DNA of 64,000 nucleotides, from assembly GCA_051881815.1 (NCBI GenBank), contig JBJEQP010000041.1, positions 62,001 through 126,000 of the forward strand, read 5' to 3'. Position numbers and translations under genes: made by a program. Position 1 is the stretch's first letter, and every line of letters starts with the position of its first letter. Positions 14,987-23,691 of the stretch are shown here, in pieces. The notes beneath the pieces were generated by a model that saw nothing but the letters and a program-made list of their open reading frames with translations, did not search any database and was not told the origin of the DNA. The DNA comes from UMGS363 sp051881815. Its GTDB lineage: Bacteria > Bacillota > Clostridia > Oscillospirales > Ruminococcaceae.

Positions 14987-15853
14987 TCATTTGCTGCGAA
15001 CGTATAAAACACCGAAGGCACCGGGACCGCAGTTGCTTGAAACGGTCGCCGAAGCGGATGTTATTTCGAGCTTTTCAAAGCTGCAGTATTTTTCGACTTC
15101 CGCTGTTATCATGCGGAGCATTTTGACGGGACAGCCTGCATGAGTTACATAGCCGCATTTTTGGTCAATGCTGTGTTTGCCCTTTAGCTCCTTGCGTATA
15201 TAAGATCTGCAGGATGCTTCATAATTCCCGATGAAAACACGTTTCAGATGAAGCGAGCCGTTTTTCATTTTGAGTACGGGGTGAATGTGAAACGCTGTGC
15301 AGAGCTTTTTAACAGAGGCGGAAACACGGCCGTTGCGGTAGAGATAGTCTGCGTTTTTTGCAATAAAGCTTGTGTTGACTCTTGTTTTCAGCTCTTCAAG
15401 CTCCGTTAGTATCTGTTCGCAGCCGCAGCCGTTGTTTGCAAGCTCCGCCGCATGAAGTACAAGAAAGCCGAGCCCCGTTGAAAGATGCTGTGAATCGAAA
15501 ATATGAACACGTTCGCCCTGCGAACCCATCATTTCTACAGCTTTTTGGGCGTTGCTGCAGGAGTTGCTGATACCCGAGCTTATGGCAACGAGTATGACAT
15601 CATCATATCTTTTCAGATTTTTCTCGAAAGCCCTGAAATACACATCGGCAGGAGGAGCGAAGGACTTTGTCTTTTTGCCGCCTGTTTCATGATAGTATAT
15701 GACATTTTCTGCGGTGATCTCGTCCGAATCGGTGAATACTCCGTTTTCCGTTTCGATGAGAAAATAGAGTATGTCAATGCCGTATCTGTTGAGAACATTT
15801 TTCGGAAGATCGCAGACACATTCGGCAAGAATACCAACTTTTTTCTTTTCCAT
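14987..15853 (-). CDS. DegV-family lipid-binding protein (divergent, Cys-containing), paralogue 2
   Basis: A 288-residue DegV protein clearly homologous along its whole length to the one at 4138-5001. Shared features include Glu-Cys-Val-Cys-Asp-Leu-Pro at the N-terminus, Phe-Asp-Ser in the middle, Ile-Ala-Lys-Asn-Ala-Asp-Tyr-Leu, His-Pro-Val-Leu-Lys-Met-Lys-Asn-Gly, Thr-His-Ala-Gly-Cys and Ser-Asn-Cys-Gly-Pro-Gly near the C-terminus. The canonical lipid-binding Thr-Ser-Gln-Pro and Ser-Gly-Thr-Tyr are replaced, as in paralogue 1. It is between the hybrid kinase (20-base gap) and the REC-GGDEF gene (93-base gap), so it is probably part of that signalling operon rather than of fatty-acid uptake; the role is inferred. 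Confidence 0.86.
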   Translation of the reverse strand: MEKKKVGILAECVCDLPKNVLNRYGIDILYFLIETENGVFTDSDEITAENVIYYHETGGKKTKSFAPPADVYFRAFEKNLKRYDDVILVAISSGISNSCSNAQKAVEMMGSQGERVHIFDSQHLSTGLGFLVLHAAELANNGCGCEQILTELEELKTRVNTSFIAKNADYLYRNGRVSASVKKLCTAFHIHPVLKMKNGSLHLKRVFIGNYEASCRSYIRKELKGKHSIDQKCGYVTHAGCPVKMLRMITAEVEKYCSFEKLEITSASATVSSNCGPGAFGVLYVRSK

Positions 15854-15873
15854 AAATATCCCTTTCCGAAAGC

Positions 15874-18633
15874 TTATGCTTCAAATTTCTTTTTCAATGA
15901 AGCAGCTTTTTCCGCGGCGCTGTCGTATTCAAAATCGTCTGCGTCGGCTTTGATGCTGTCAAGATACGGTTTAAGCGCCTCTCCGCTGACTGCAAACTGC
16001 GACGCTTCTCCGCATATAGCTTCGATCTCGTCACCGTCGAACGAATTGCAGGCAGAAATAAGTCTTTCCGCAAATGCCGCAGCCTTTTCCGCAGATAATT
16101 CCGTGAGCGGACTTGCGTCGGGAACTTCTTCGGCAGGCTGTTCGTCATCAAGTCCAAGATATGTTTTTCCAAGCTGAGCGACTGTATCATACATTGTAAG
16201 CATTGCAGCGTTCTTTTCTTCGATAAGGCTGTAATCCTCGTTCTTTCCGGCAAGTTCAAGCTCCTTTGCAAGTGAGGAAAGCGGCTTTGAACCGATCGTC
16301 AGCGAAGTGCTTTTCAGTGCGTGAACCTCGATGATATAGTTTTTCCACGACTTTTCGTCAAAAAGCTTCTTGATAAGGTCACGTTTTTCGGGAGCCTTGC
16401 GGACATACATTTCAAGTATCTCCTCGTATGCTTCGGTATCGCCGCCTGTGTAGGAAATGCCTACATCCGGCGAGAAGAGTGTTTCCTGATCGGAGGCTCT
16501 GCGCTTCTTGCCCGAGGTGTTTACAGCAGTCTGCTCATCCTTTGGGTTCGGAACGGTGATAAGCTCCTTCGGCAGCCATATTTTGAGCGCACGGTCAAGT
16601 GCCGAAAGTTCAATTGGCTTCGCAATAAAATCGTTGAAGCCCGATTCGAGATACATATCTCTTACACCGTTCACAGCATTGGCTGTCAATGCAATTATCG
16701 GCAGATCCTTATAGTATTGACCTTCCATTTCACGTATGATCTTTGTGGTTTCAACGCCATCCATCTCGGGCATCATGTGATCCATGAATACGATGTCGAT
16801 ATCCTTCGAGCGGAGCATTGATATCGCAGCTCTGCCGCTGTCGACCGTGAGCACCTGCATACAGTATGGACGCATAAGTCCGACAGCAACCTTTAGATTT
16901 ATGATATTATCGTCAACGACAAGAACTCTTGCCTTCGGCGCAACAAAGCGTATGGAGGAATTTCTGCGTTCGTTTATGATCGCAGACGGTCTTTCGTTAT
17001 TGAATACAGCCGCAGCGGTTATTGCGTAGAACGGCTTGAAGATGCACTTCATCTTTGGCGGTATCTCTATCGAATTGATGCGGTCCTGAACAAGGACGAT
17101 CTGAGTGTTGTCGGATAAGCCGTCAAAGAAAGAACGTGATTCGATATATTCTTCTCTGCCGATGAAAATATGTGAGTATTTTTTCTCCGAAACGGCGATC
17201 TGCAGCGTCTGAAGTGTGTCGAAAAGCTCAAAGTCTGCGTTCAGTCCTGTACGAAGCTCCGAGATGAGGGAGTAGTATTCCTCAGATACTCTCGGAGTAA
17301 TATGCTTTTCCATATTGATGAAGAATGCGGCATGGATCTTTTCGGGTTCCTTCACGGAGATAAAAGGCTTGCTGTCCGAAACCTTGAGCGGAACAACGAA
17401 ACGGAATTCCGAACCGATGCCGACCTCGCTCGAAACATTGATAAAGCCGCCCATAGCAGATACAAGCTTTCGTGAGATAGCAAGTCCGAGTCCTGTTCCC
17501 TCGACGGAACGGTTCTTTTTCGTGTCGATCTGCTGGAAGCTGTTGAAAAGCTTCTCCAGACCGTCGGGTGAAATCCCCATTCCGGTATCAGTCACGGAAA
17601 CGGAGAGGTTTATGCCGTAATCGTGGCTTGTCTGCGAAACACGGATGATAACGCAGCCTTGCTGGGTGAATTTTATAGCATTGGTCACAAGATTTATTAT
17701 TATCTGACGGATGCGGAGCTCATCGCCGACAAGCCCGGTGGGAAGATTGGGGTCGCATTTTACGATGATCTCTATCGGCTTGTCGCCCTTTCGGGTGAGT
17801 GCCATATTTATAACATCATTGAGAGTTGAAGCGAAGTTGAATTCCTCGGCGATGAATTCCATTTTTCCCGATTCGATCTTGGAAAAATCGAGGATATCGT
17901 TGATGATCGCAAGCAGACTTCTGCCCGAGTTCTGGATGTTGAAGCAGTAATCTCTTACCGTGTCGCTGATGTCGTTTTCGCGCAGGATAAGCTCGCACAT
18001 TCCGACGATCGCATTCATCGGGGTGCGGATCTCATGGCTCATGTTTGCAAGAAAGTCGCCCTTTGCGCTGTTTGCCTGACGAGTCATATCAAGCAGATCG
18101 TCCTGGTTCTTTCTCGACTGGAAAAGAGTGTAGTTTATGTAGATACAAACAGCAGTATCAAAGAAATAAACCATCGGGAAGCGCAGAAGATATGTTTCGG
18201 AGTAAGCGTAGCCAAGCTCGTGGAGCGGCGACCACATATATACAGTTATAAATATGCCGAGCAGGATGCTGAATCCTCCGCCGTAAAGAAGCTTGTAGAA
18301 GAAGATGCCTATCGGAGGAACGAGCAGAGTCCAGACAATGCTGAATCCGTCTTTTCCGCCCGATACTGTGAAAAATCCCATCATTAAGCCGATAGCGGTA
18401 AGCGTATTGATGCAAAGCATGGTAAAGCTGTTTGTTTTTTTATACAGCAGCAAATTGATAATGCACCATGCAGCAATAGCACCCGTTATATAAACCATCA
18501 GTGTTGAATGGGTTATCATGTTGATAATACACATAAAAAGACTTATGAAGCCGACCGCAAATGTGAGAAGACTTATGGTGCGGTTGTCGGTGCTTTCAGC
18601 GTCTTTTTTCAGTTCTTTCAATAGTTCAAGCAT
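15874..18633 (-). CDS. Hybrid sensor histidine kinase (membrane - HisKA - HATPase - REC - HPt)
   Basis: A 919-residue protein. Residues 20-172 contain about six membrane helices with short loops and no periplasmic domain, so it probably senses a membrane or intracellular signal. Ser-His-Glu-Ile-Arg-Thr-Pro places the phospho-His at 200. The ATPase domain has normal N, G1 (Asp-Thr-Gly-Met-Gly-Ile) and G2 (Gly-Thr-Gly-Leu-Gly-Leu-Ala) boxes. A degenerate receiver-like stretch, an intact receiver (Val-Asp-Asp-Asn, Met-Asp-His-Met-Met-Pro, Leu-Thr-Ala, Ala-Lys-Pro) and an HPt domain (His in Glu-Val-His-Ala-Leu-Lys-Ser) follow. The last 75 residues form an extra helical region. It heads the kinase-DegV-REC-GGDEF operon behind a consensus promoter. 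Confidence 0.92.
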   Translation of the reverse strand: MLELLKELKKDAESTDNRTISLLTFAVGFISLFMCIINMITHSTLMVYITGAIAAWCIINLLLYKKTNSFTMLCINTLTAIGLMMGFFTVSGGKDGFSIVWTLLVPPIGIFFYKLLYGGGFSILLGIFITVYMWSPLHELGYAYSETYLLRFPMVYFFDTAVCIYINYTLFQSRKNQDDLLDMTRQANSAKGDFLANMSHEIRTPMNAIVGMCELILRENDISDTVRDYCFNIQNSGRSLLAIINDILDFSKIESGKMEFIAEEFNFASTLNDVINMALTRKGDKPIEIIVKCDPNLPTGLVGDELRIRQIIINLVTNAIKFTQQGCVIIRVSQTSHDYGINLSVSVTDTGMGISPDGLEKLFNSFQQIDTKKNRSVEGTGLGLAISRKLVSAMGGFINVSSEVGIGSEFRFVVPLKVSDSKPFISVKEPEKIHAAFFINMEKHITPRVSEEYYSLISELRTGLNADFELFDTLQTLQIAVSEKKYSHIFIGREEYIESRSFFDGLSDNTQIVLVQDRINSIEIPPKMKCIFKPFYAITAAAVFNNERPSAIINERRNSSIRFVAPKARVLVVDDNIINLKVAVGLMRPYCMQVLTVDSGRAAISMLRSKDIDIVFMDHMMPEMDGVETTKIIREMEGQYYKDLPIIALTANAVNGVRDMYLESGFNDFIAKPIELSALDRALKIWLPKELITVPNPKDEQTAVNTSGKKRRASDQETLFSPDVGISYTGGDTEAYEEILEMYVRKAPEKRDLIKKLFDEKSWKNYIIEVHALKSTSLTIGSKPLSSLAKELELAGKNEDYSLIEEKNAAMLTMYDTVAQLGKTYLGLDDEQPAEEVPDASPLTELSAEKAAAFAERLISACNSFDGDEIEAICGEASQFAVSGEALKPYLDSIKADADDFEYDSAAEKAASLKKKFEA

Positions 18634-18693
18634 CTTAAACCTCTGTTAGATCAATTTGGCGGGATGTGATATGGTAACAATATACCTATATAA

Positions 18694-18722
18694 ATTATAG
18701 TATTGAATTATAGATCTGTCAA
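18694..18722 (-). promoter_or_regulatory. Consensus promoter of the hybrid kinase operon
   Basis: On the minus strand TTGACA (18717-18722) and TATAAT (18694-18699) are exactly 17 bases apart. The predicted leader is about 54 bases. Confidence 0.82.
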
Positions 18723-19295
18723 CCAAAAAACCAAAAAGTACATAATTTTTGACAAGGTTTTTCAATAAATGACAAAGCAGAGCGTATTTTAAAACGATAT
18801 TTTGTATATAATTTTGCGCCCCTAAAGTCAATATTCTGATAAATCGTTCTGTGACGGAAGACAGGATGTGCGGTATTGTTTTCTCTAAGCCTTCGTGTAA
18901 TAATCACTGCATTTTTTGTGTCAAAAAATCTGCTCAAAACCGCCTTGGCACTGCATTTTTCGGCGTTTTTGAGGCAATTTCAGAGTAAAAAGCCGATTTT
19001 ACCTTTTGACCAATATGGCATAATAATAAGAGTGATAATTGTAAGATGTTACAAAACGGTTTGAAAAATTATAAATATTCGGTTGTTTTTTGTCGACTTA
19101 TATTACAGATTCTGGAAAGTTATCCATAATTTAGCATTTTGTTGATTTTGCGTAAAGCAGGTTTAGAGAGTTTGCATAAAGCTTTTTGGATATATTTTCC
19201 ATAAATCTTCCTATTTCGGCTTGTGCCGGGGGAGTTTGACGGAGATAAAATTGCCCGTTTTGTGCATAATAGACAAAAAAGGGGCTCAAATAAAT
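18723..19295. other. Intergenic region between divergent promoters, no gene seen
   Basis: About 570 AT-rich bases between the hybrid kinase promoter and the 3D-protein promoter. I find no ORF with a ribosome binding site and convincing composition, no RNA gene and no repeat shared with the rest of the window. A weak TTTACC-N17-TAATAA pair occurs near 19000-19030. Confidence 0.5.
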
Positions 19296-19324
19296 TTGAC
19301 AAACGGCTATTTTGAATTTATAAT
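19296..19324 (+). promoter_or_regulatory. Consensus promoter of the G5/3D protein gene
   Basis: TTGACA and TATAAT separated by exactly 17 bases, a perfect sigma-A match. The leader would be about 97 bases. Confidence 0.85.
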
Positions 19325-19360
19325 AGCTAAAGTCGCTTAAAGATTACAAAAGGGTTACAG

Positions 19361-19380
19361 GTGTATCCGTTTACACGGAC
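19361..19380 (+). other. Leader with two mutually exclusive short stems
   Basis: GTGTA (19361-19365) can pair with TACAC (19372-19376), while TCCGT (19366-19370) can pair with ACGGA (19375-19379); both cannot form at once. I could not match this leader to a known riboswitch class. The stems are short, so chance is possible. Confidence 0.3.
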
Positions 19381-19427
19381 AAAACTCTATCCCAAACTAA
19401 TTTAAAGCAAACGAAAAAGGAGATTTT

Positions 19428-20423
19428 ATGAGCAGACCTATTAAACTACCGTTAAAAAGCTTGCAGGATGTAAAAAAACATAAGCTTGTTTCTGTTGCTA
19501 CTGCTGCTGCAGCCGGGATCGTTATTCTTCTGCTGGTTATTATTTCGGCCGTCAGATCCTCTTCCAATGAACCTGTTTTTGAAGCTGATATCGTGAATGC
19601 AGAGCGCAGAGGAATGGAAACGGTTACGGTGAATCCTCATCCGTTCTGCAGGGTGAAAATCTTCGCTGACGGAAACAATTATGTTGTAAGAGCAAAGGGA
19701 AGCGTTGCCGATGCGATCGACGCAGCAGGCATCGAGGTCGGCGATGACGACCTTATCAATGTCGGACTTTCCGAACCGCTCAACGCAAACACCAATATTA
19801 TTATCAACCGTGTCGACTATGTTACGGAAGTCAAGCTTGAATCCATCGATTATGCTACCGAATACAAGGAAGATGACAACTATGTTATCGGTTATTCAAA
19901 GGTACTTGTTGACGGCGAAGAGGGAGAGCTTGCAAAGACTATCTGTCATACCTACGTCGACGGAAAGCTCGCAAGCTCGGACGTTGTAAGCACCGAGATC
20001 ACCGAAGAGCCTGTTGATGAGGTGATCGTACAGGGCACAGCCGAGGTAAATCCGATCGCCGCAATGAGCATCTCGCAGCTCGATGTTCCCGATTATCTTA
20101 CACTTGACGAAAACGGCGTCCCGACATCCTATTCAAAGGTTCTTACCGGCAAATCCTGCGCATACAGCGCAAATCCGACCGCAAAGACCGCTTCGGGCAG
20201 ACAGGTCAAGGTCGGCTATGTTGCGGTTGACCCCTCGATAATCCCTTACGGCACAGAGCTTTACATCGTTTCAACGGACGGCAAGTATGTTTACGGCTAC
20301 GCTGTCGCAGCCGATACGGGTACGGCACTTCTTGACGGACGCATCCTTGTTGACCTTTTTATGGAAAGCTACGATGCAAGCTGTCAGTGGGGTGCAAAGC
20401 AGGTTAATATTTACGTTCTGTAA
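19428..20423 (+). CDS. Cell-wall protein with DUF348, G5 and 3D domains
   Basis: A 331-residue protein anchored by one N-terminal membrane segment (about residues 20-44). Outside the membrane come a DUF348 domain (about 70-115), a G5-type region (about 125-205) and a C-terminal 3D domain (about 245-331) with Val-Asp-Pro-Ser-Ile-Ile-Pro-Tyr-Gly-Thr, Ala-Ala-Asp-Thr-Gly and Val-Asp-Leu-Phe, the three conserved Asp positions. This architecture is that of the YabE/Rpf-like group with MltA-like barrels that cut or bind peptidoglycan. AAAAAGGAG precedes the ATG. It is a single-gene unit with its own consensus promoter and terminator. Confidence 0.88.
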   Translation: MSRPIKLPLKSLQDVKKHKLVSVATAAAAGIVILLLVIISAVRSSSNEPVFEADIVNAERRGMETVTVNPHPFCRVKIFADGNNYVVRAKGSVADAIDAAGIEVGDDDLINVGLSEPLNANTNIIINRVDYVTEVKLESIDYATEYKEDDNYVIGYSKVLVDGEEGELAKTICHTYVDGKLASSDVVSTEITEEPVDEVIVQGTAEVNPIAAMSISQLDVPDYLTLDENGVPTSYSKVLTGKSCAYSANPTAKTASGRQVKVGYVAVDPSIIPYGTELYIVSTDGKYVYGYAVAADTGTALLDGRILVDLFMESYDASCQWGAKQVNIYVL

Positions 20424-20480
20424 TATTGCTTGAAATTTTTGCAGTTAGTAAAGAAATATAAAGATATACAAAACGGATCG

Positions 20481-20516
20481 GTTCCCTCTGCTTCGGGCAG
20501 GGGGAACTTCGTTTTT
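20481..20516 (+). terminator. Terminator after the 3D-protein gene
   Basis: GTTCCCTCTGC and GCAGGGGGAAC pair around a TTCG-containing loop, then TTCGTTTTT. Confidence 0.8.
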
Positions 20517-20577
20517 ATGGCAATTCTGTTTACAAATAGTATATTATAACTGTATATAAACAAATCGGAGTGTATTC

Positions 20578-20606
20578 TTGACAAAAAATTCCTGTTGTGC
20601 TATATT
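20578..20606 (+). promoter_or_regulatory. Promoter of the nitroreductase gene
   Basis: TTGACA, 17 bases, TATATT. The first TTG is in frame with the gene but belongs to the -35 box, which supports the later ATG as the true start. Confidence 0.75.
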
Positions 20607-20643
20607 TATCTCAAACAGTATTAATAAAAAGGAGTGTACAATT

Positions 20644-21183
20644 ATGGAATTCAAAGAGCTTATTGAAGCAAGAAGAAGCATCAGAGCATATTCGGAAAAT
20701 GTAACGATCACCGAAGACGAGATAAAGTCGATCATTTACGCTGCGCAGCAGGCTCCGTCCTGGAAGAATTCACAGACGGGAAGATACTATGCCGCAATAT
20801 CACCCGACATGATAGCAAAGATCAGGAGTGAATGTCTTCCCGAATATAACCGCAACAACTCAAAGAACGCAGCTGCACTTATCGTTACGGCTTATGCTGC
20901 GAACCGTTCGGGCTTTGAACGTGACGGCAGCCCGACCAATGAGCGTGGAAACGAATGGGGCGCATACGATCTCGGACTCCAGAATCAGAATCTTCTCCTT
21001 GCCGCAAAGGAGCTCGGCTTTGATTCGCTTGTAATGGGTTTGCGCAACGCGGACAAGCTTCATGAAATGCTCGGGATCCCCGAGGATCAGCATATCATGT
21101 CGGTGATCTCTCTCGGAAAAAGAGCTGCCGAGCCGCAGAAGCCCGAAAGAAAGAATTTAGAAGATATAGTGAAAATGTTTTAA
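20644..21183 (+). CDS. Nitroreductase-family flavoprotein
   Basis: A 179-residue protein starting Met-Glu-Phe-Lys-Glu-Leu-Ile-Glu-Ala-Arg-Arg-Ser-Ile-Arg, the family's FMN-binding Arg-Arg-Ser-x-Arg motif, followed by Ala-Gln-Gln-Ala-Pro-Ser-Trp-Lys-Asn-Ser-Gln and, near residue 125, Gln-Asn-Leu-Leu-Leu-Ala-Ala-Lys-Glu-Leu-Gly. These proteins bind FMN as dimers and reduce nitro compounds, quinones or other acceptors with NAD(P)H; the substrate cannot be read from the sequence. AAGGAG lies nine bases before the chosen ATG. It is monocistronic; an NrdR-box-like sequence starts five bases after its stop. Confidence 0.88.
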   Translation: MEFKELIEARRSIRAYSENVTITEDEIKSIIYAAQQAPSWKNSQTGRYYAAISPDMIAKIRSECLPEYNRNNSKNAAALIVTAYAANRSGFERDGSPTNERGNEWGAYDLGLQNQNLLLAAKELGFDSLVMGLRNADKLHEMLGIPEDQHIMSVISLGKRAAEPQKPERKNLEDIVKMF

Positions 21184-21188
21184 CCTTA

Positions 21189-21204
21189 ACACTACATATA
21201 GTGT
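21189..21204. promoter_or_regulatory. NrdR box 1
   Basis: ACACTACATATAGTGT matches 15 of 16 positions of the NrdR consensus acaCwAtATaTwGtgt. It lies 313 bases before nrdD, unusually far upstream of the promoter. Confidence 0.65.
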
Positions 21205-21218
21205 TTGTTCGATTTAAT

Positions 21219-21254
21219 AGCCGTTCCGTCAAACCTTTTGGAACGGCTGTTTTT
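21219..21254 (+). terminator. Terminator after the nitroreductase gene
   Basis: AGCCGTTCC (21219-21227) pairs with GGAACGGCT (21240-21248), then GTTTTTG. Confidence 0.82.
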
Positions 21255-21328
21255 GTCAATCCGCAATATCACCAAAAAAAATATTGGAAAATCATAAAAA
21301 ACGCCGACCCCGAAAATTCCCAATACCC

Positions 21329-21357
21329 TTGTTTTTAATTGTGAACTGTGTTATAAT
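21329..21357 (+). promoter_or_regulatory. Putative nrdDG promoter
   Basis: TTGTTT, 17 bases, TATAAT. The NrdR box at 21388 would lie about 25-40 bases inside the transcript, a position where repressor binding could block transcription. Confidence 0.6.
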
Positions 21358-21387
21358 TCAATATGTGGTGCTTTAAAATATATTTTT

Positions 21388-21403
21388 TTACAATATATAG
21401 TGT
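21388..21403. promoter_or_regulatory. NrdR box 2
   Basis: TTACAATATATAGTGT matches the NrdR palindrome except at the first two positions. It is just downstream of the presumed nrdD promoter. Confidence 0.65.
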
Positions 21404-21516
21404 GCCGGTAAGTTTTAAACGTTTAAAATTTCTATTATATTTTTGAATATAACATATAATAAGTAATGCAGACAGTTGCGGAAAGTTAAAAGGGCAGAGA
21501 ACAGGGAGGAAAGGCA

Positions 21517-23691
21517 ATGAAGATAATCAAGAGAAACGGAGCGGAAGAAATATTTGACATCAATAAGATCATCAACGCTATCGCAAAGGCTAACAATGCA
21601 AGCGATACGAACGAGCTTTCGGAGGGTCAGATCGCCGATATCGCCGATTATATCGAATACAAGTGCGGCAAGGTGGGAAGAGCCGTTTCCGTCGAAGAGA
21701 TACAGGATATGGTCGAAAGCCAGATCATGGCAAAGGGCGCATTCGATGTTGCGCGCCGCTATGTAAGATACCGTTATACCCGTTCGCTTGTCCGTAAGGC
21801 AAACACAACGGACGATCGCATCCTCACGCTCCTTGAATGCAACAACGAGGAGGTAATGCAGGAAAATTCCAACAAAAACCCCGTTGTCAACAGCGTTCAG
21901 CGTGACTATATGGCAGGTGAGGTGAGCCGTGATATCACCAACCGTCTGCTCCTGCCGCCCGATATCGTTGAGGCAGACAAGCAGGGTCTTATCCATTTCC
22001 ACGATTCCGATTATTTTGCACAGCACATGCACAACTGCGATCTTGTGAACCTTGAGGATATGCTCCAGAACGGAACAGTCATCAGCGAAACGCTCATCGA
22101 AAAGCCGCATAGCTTCTCGACAGCCTGCAATATCGCAACGCAGATCATCGCACAGGTCGCATCAAACCAGTACGGCGGTCAGAGCATAAGCCTTGCTCAC
22201 CTTGCTCCGTTCGTTCAGATCTCCCGTGAAAAGATATACAAGGACGTTGTTGAAGAGGTCAAGGCTCTCGGTGCCGAGCCGAGCGAAACAAAGATAGCGG
22301 AGATCGTTGAAAAGCGTCTGCATAAGGAGATCGAAAAGGGCGTTCAGACTATCCAGTATCAGGTCGTTACCCTTATGACTACAAACGGTCAGGCTCCGTT
22401 CCTTACCGTATTTATGTACCTTAACGAAGCAAAGGACGAGAACGAGAAGCAGGATCTTGCGCTTATCATTGAAGAAATGCTCCGCCAGCGCTATCAGGGC
22501 GTAAAGAACGAAGCAGGCGTGTGGATAACTCCCGCATTTCCGAAGCTTATATATGTGCTTGAAAACGACAATGTTGACGAGGACAGTCCGTATTTCTATC
22601 TTACCGAGCTTGCGGCTAAATGTACCGCAAAACGCCTTGTTCCCGATTATATCAGCGAAAAGGTAATGCTTGAACTCAAAGTTGACAAGAACGGCGAGGG
22701 TCACTGCTACACCTGCATGGGCTGCAGAAGCTTCCTCACACCTTATGTTGACGAGAACGGCAAGCCGAAGTATTACGGCAGATTCAACCAGGGCGTTGTA
22801 ACTATAAATCTTGTCGATGTTGCACTCTCTTCGGGCGGCGATATGGATCAGTTCTGGAAGATATTCGACGAGCGTCTTGATCTTTGCTACCGTGCGCTCA
22901 TGTGCCGCCACGAAAGACTAAAGGGCACATTGTCCGACGCTGCGCCTATCCTCTGGCAGTACGGCGCACTTGCAAGACTTAAAAAGGGCGAGCCGATCGA
23001 CAAGCTCCTCTACGGCGGATATTCCACGATTTCGCTCGGCTATGCAGGTCTTTGCGAATGTACAAGATATATGACGGGCAAGTCGCACACCGACCCCGAA
23101 GCAACTCCGTTTGCGCTTGAAGTTATGCAGCACATGAACGATGTCTGCGCAGAGTGGAAAAAGAAGGAAAACATCGACTTTTCCATCTACGGCACTCCGC
23201 TTGAGAGCACAACATACAAGTTCTCCAAGTGCCTGCAGAAGCGTTTCGGCATAATCAAGGGCGTGACCGACAAGAATTATATCACAAACAGCTATCATGT
23301 TCACGTTTCCGAGCAGATCGACGCTTTCACAAAGCTCAAATTCGAGTCGCAGTTCCAGGCTCTCTCTCCCGGAGGAGCTATCAGCTATGTTGAAGTTCCG
23401 AATATGCAGAACAATATCCCTGCTGTAATAAAAATAATGAAGTTCATATATGAAAACATTATGTATGCGGAGCTGAATACCAAGAGTGACTTCTGTCAGG
23501 TATGCGGATATGACGGCGAGATAAAGATCGTCGAGGACGAGGACGGAAAGCTCGTCTGGGAATGTCCTCACTGCAAAAACCGTGATCAGAACAAGCTCAA
23601 CGTTGCACGCCGTACCTGCGGTTATATCGGAACGCAGTTCTGGAATCAGGGCAGAACGCAGGAGATAAAGGAAAGGGTACTCCATCTGTAA
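21517..23691 (+). CDS. nrdD: Anaerobic (class III) ribonucleoside-triphosphate reductase
   Basis: A 724-residue enzyme that makes deoxyribonucleotides with a glycyl radical. Residues 1-90 form the ATP-cone that senses dNTP levels (Ile-Ile-Lys-Arg-Asn-Gly). The middle is the ten-stranded barrel. Near the C-terminus a four-Cys zinc site (Cys-Gln-Val-Cys and Cys-Pro-His-Cys) precedes the radical loop Arg-Arg-Thr-Cys-Gly-Tyr-Ile-Gly. Length is normal. GGGAGG precedes the ATG. It is oxygen-sensitive, showing an anaerobic lifestyle. NrdR boxes upstream suggest repression when dNTPs are plentiful. The activase gene nrdG starts within its stop codon. Confidence 0.95.
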   Translation: MKIIKRNGAEEIFDINKIINAIAKANNASDTNELSEGQIADIADYIEYKCGKVGRAVSVEEIQDMVESQIMAKGAFDVARRYVRYRYTRSLVRKANTTDDRILTLLECNNEEVMQENSNKNPVVNSVQRDYMAGEVSRDITNRLLLPPDIVEADKQGLIHFHDSDYFAQHMHNCDLVNLEDMLQNGTVISETLIEKPHSFSTACNIATQIIAQVASNQYGGQSISLAHLAPFVQISREKIYKDVVEEVKALGAEPSETKIAEIVEKRLHKEIEKGVQTIQYQVVTLMTTNGQAPFLTVFMYLNEAKDENEKQDLALIIEEMLRQRYQGVKNEAGVWITPAFPKLIYVLENDNVDEDSPYFYLTELAAKCTAKRLVPDYISEKVMLELKVDKNGEGHCYTCMGCRSFLTPYVDENGKPKYYGRFNQGVVTINLVDVALSSGGDMDQFWKIFDERLDLCYRALMCRHERLKGTLSDAAPILWQYGALARLKKGEPIDKLLYGGYSTISLGYAGLCECTRYMTGKSHTDPEATPFALEVMQHMNDVCAEWKKKENIDFSIYGTPLESTTYKFSKCLQKRFGIIKGVTDKNYITNSYHVHVSEQIDAFTKLKFESQFQALSPGGAISYVEVPNMQNNIPAVIKIMKFIYENIMYAELNTKSDFCQVCGYDGEIKIVEDEDGKLVWECPHCKNRDQNKLNVARRTCGYIGTQFWNQGRTQEIKERVLHL

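Noticed and set aside
19330..19427. c-di-AMP (ydaO-type) riboswitch before the 3D-domain protein
   Set aside because: Such riboswitches often precede wall hydrolases, but this leader of about 97 bases is too short and lacks the conserved segments.
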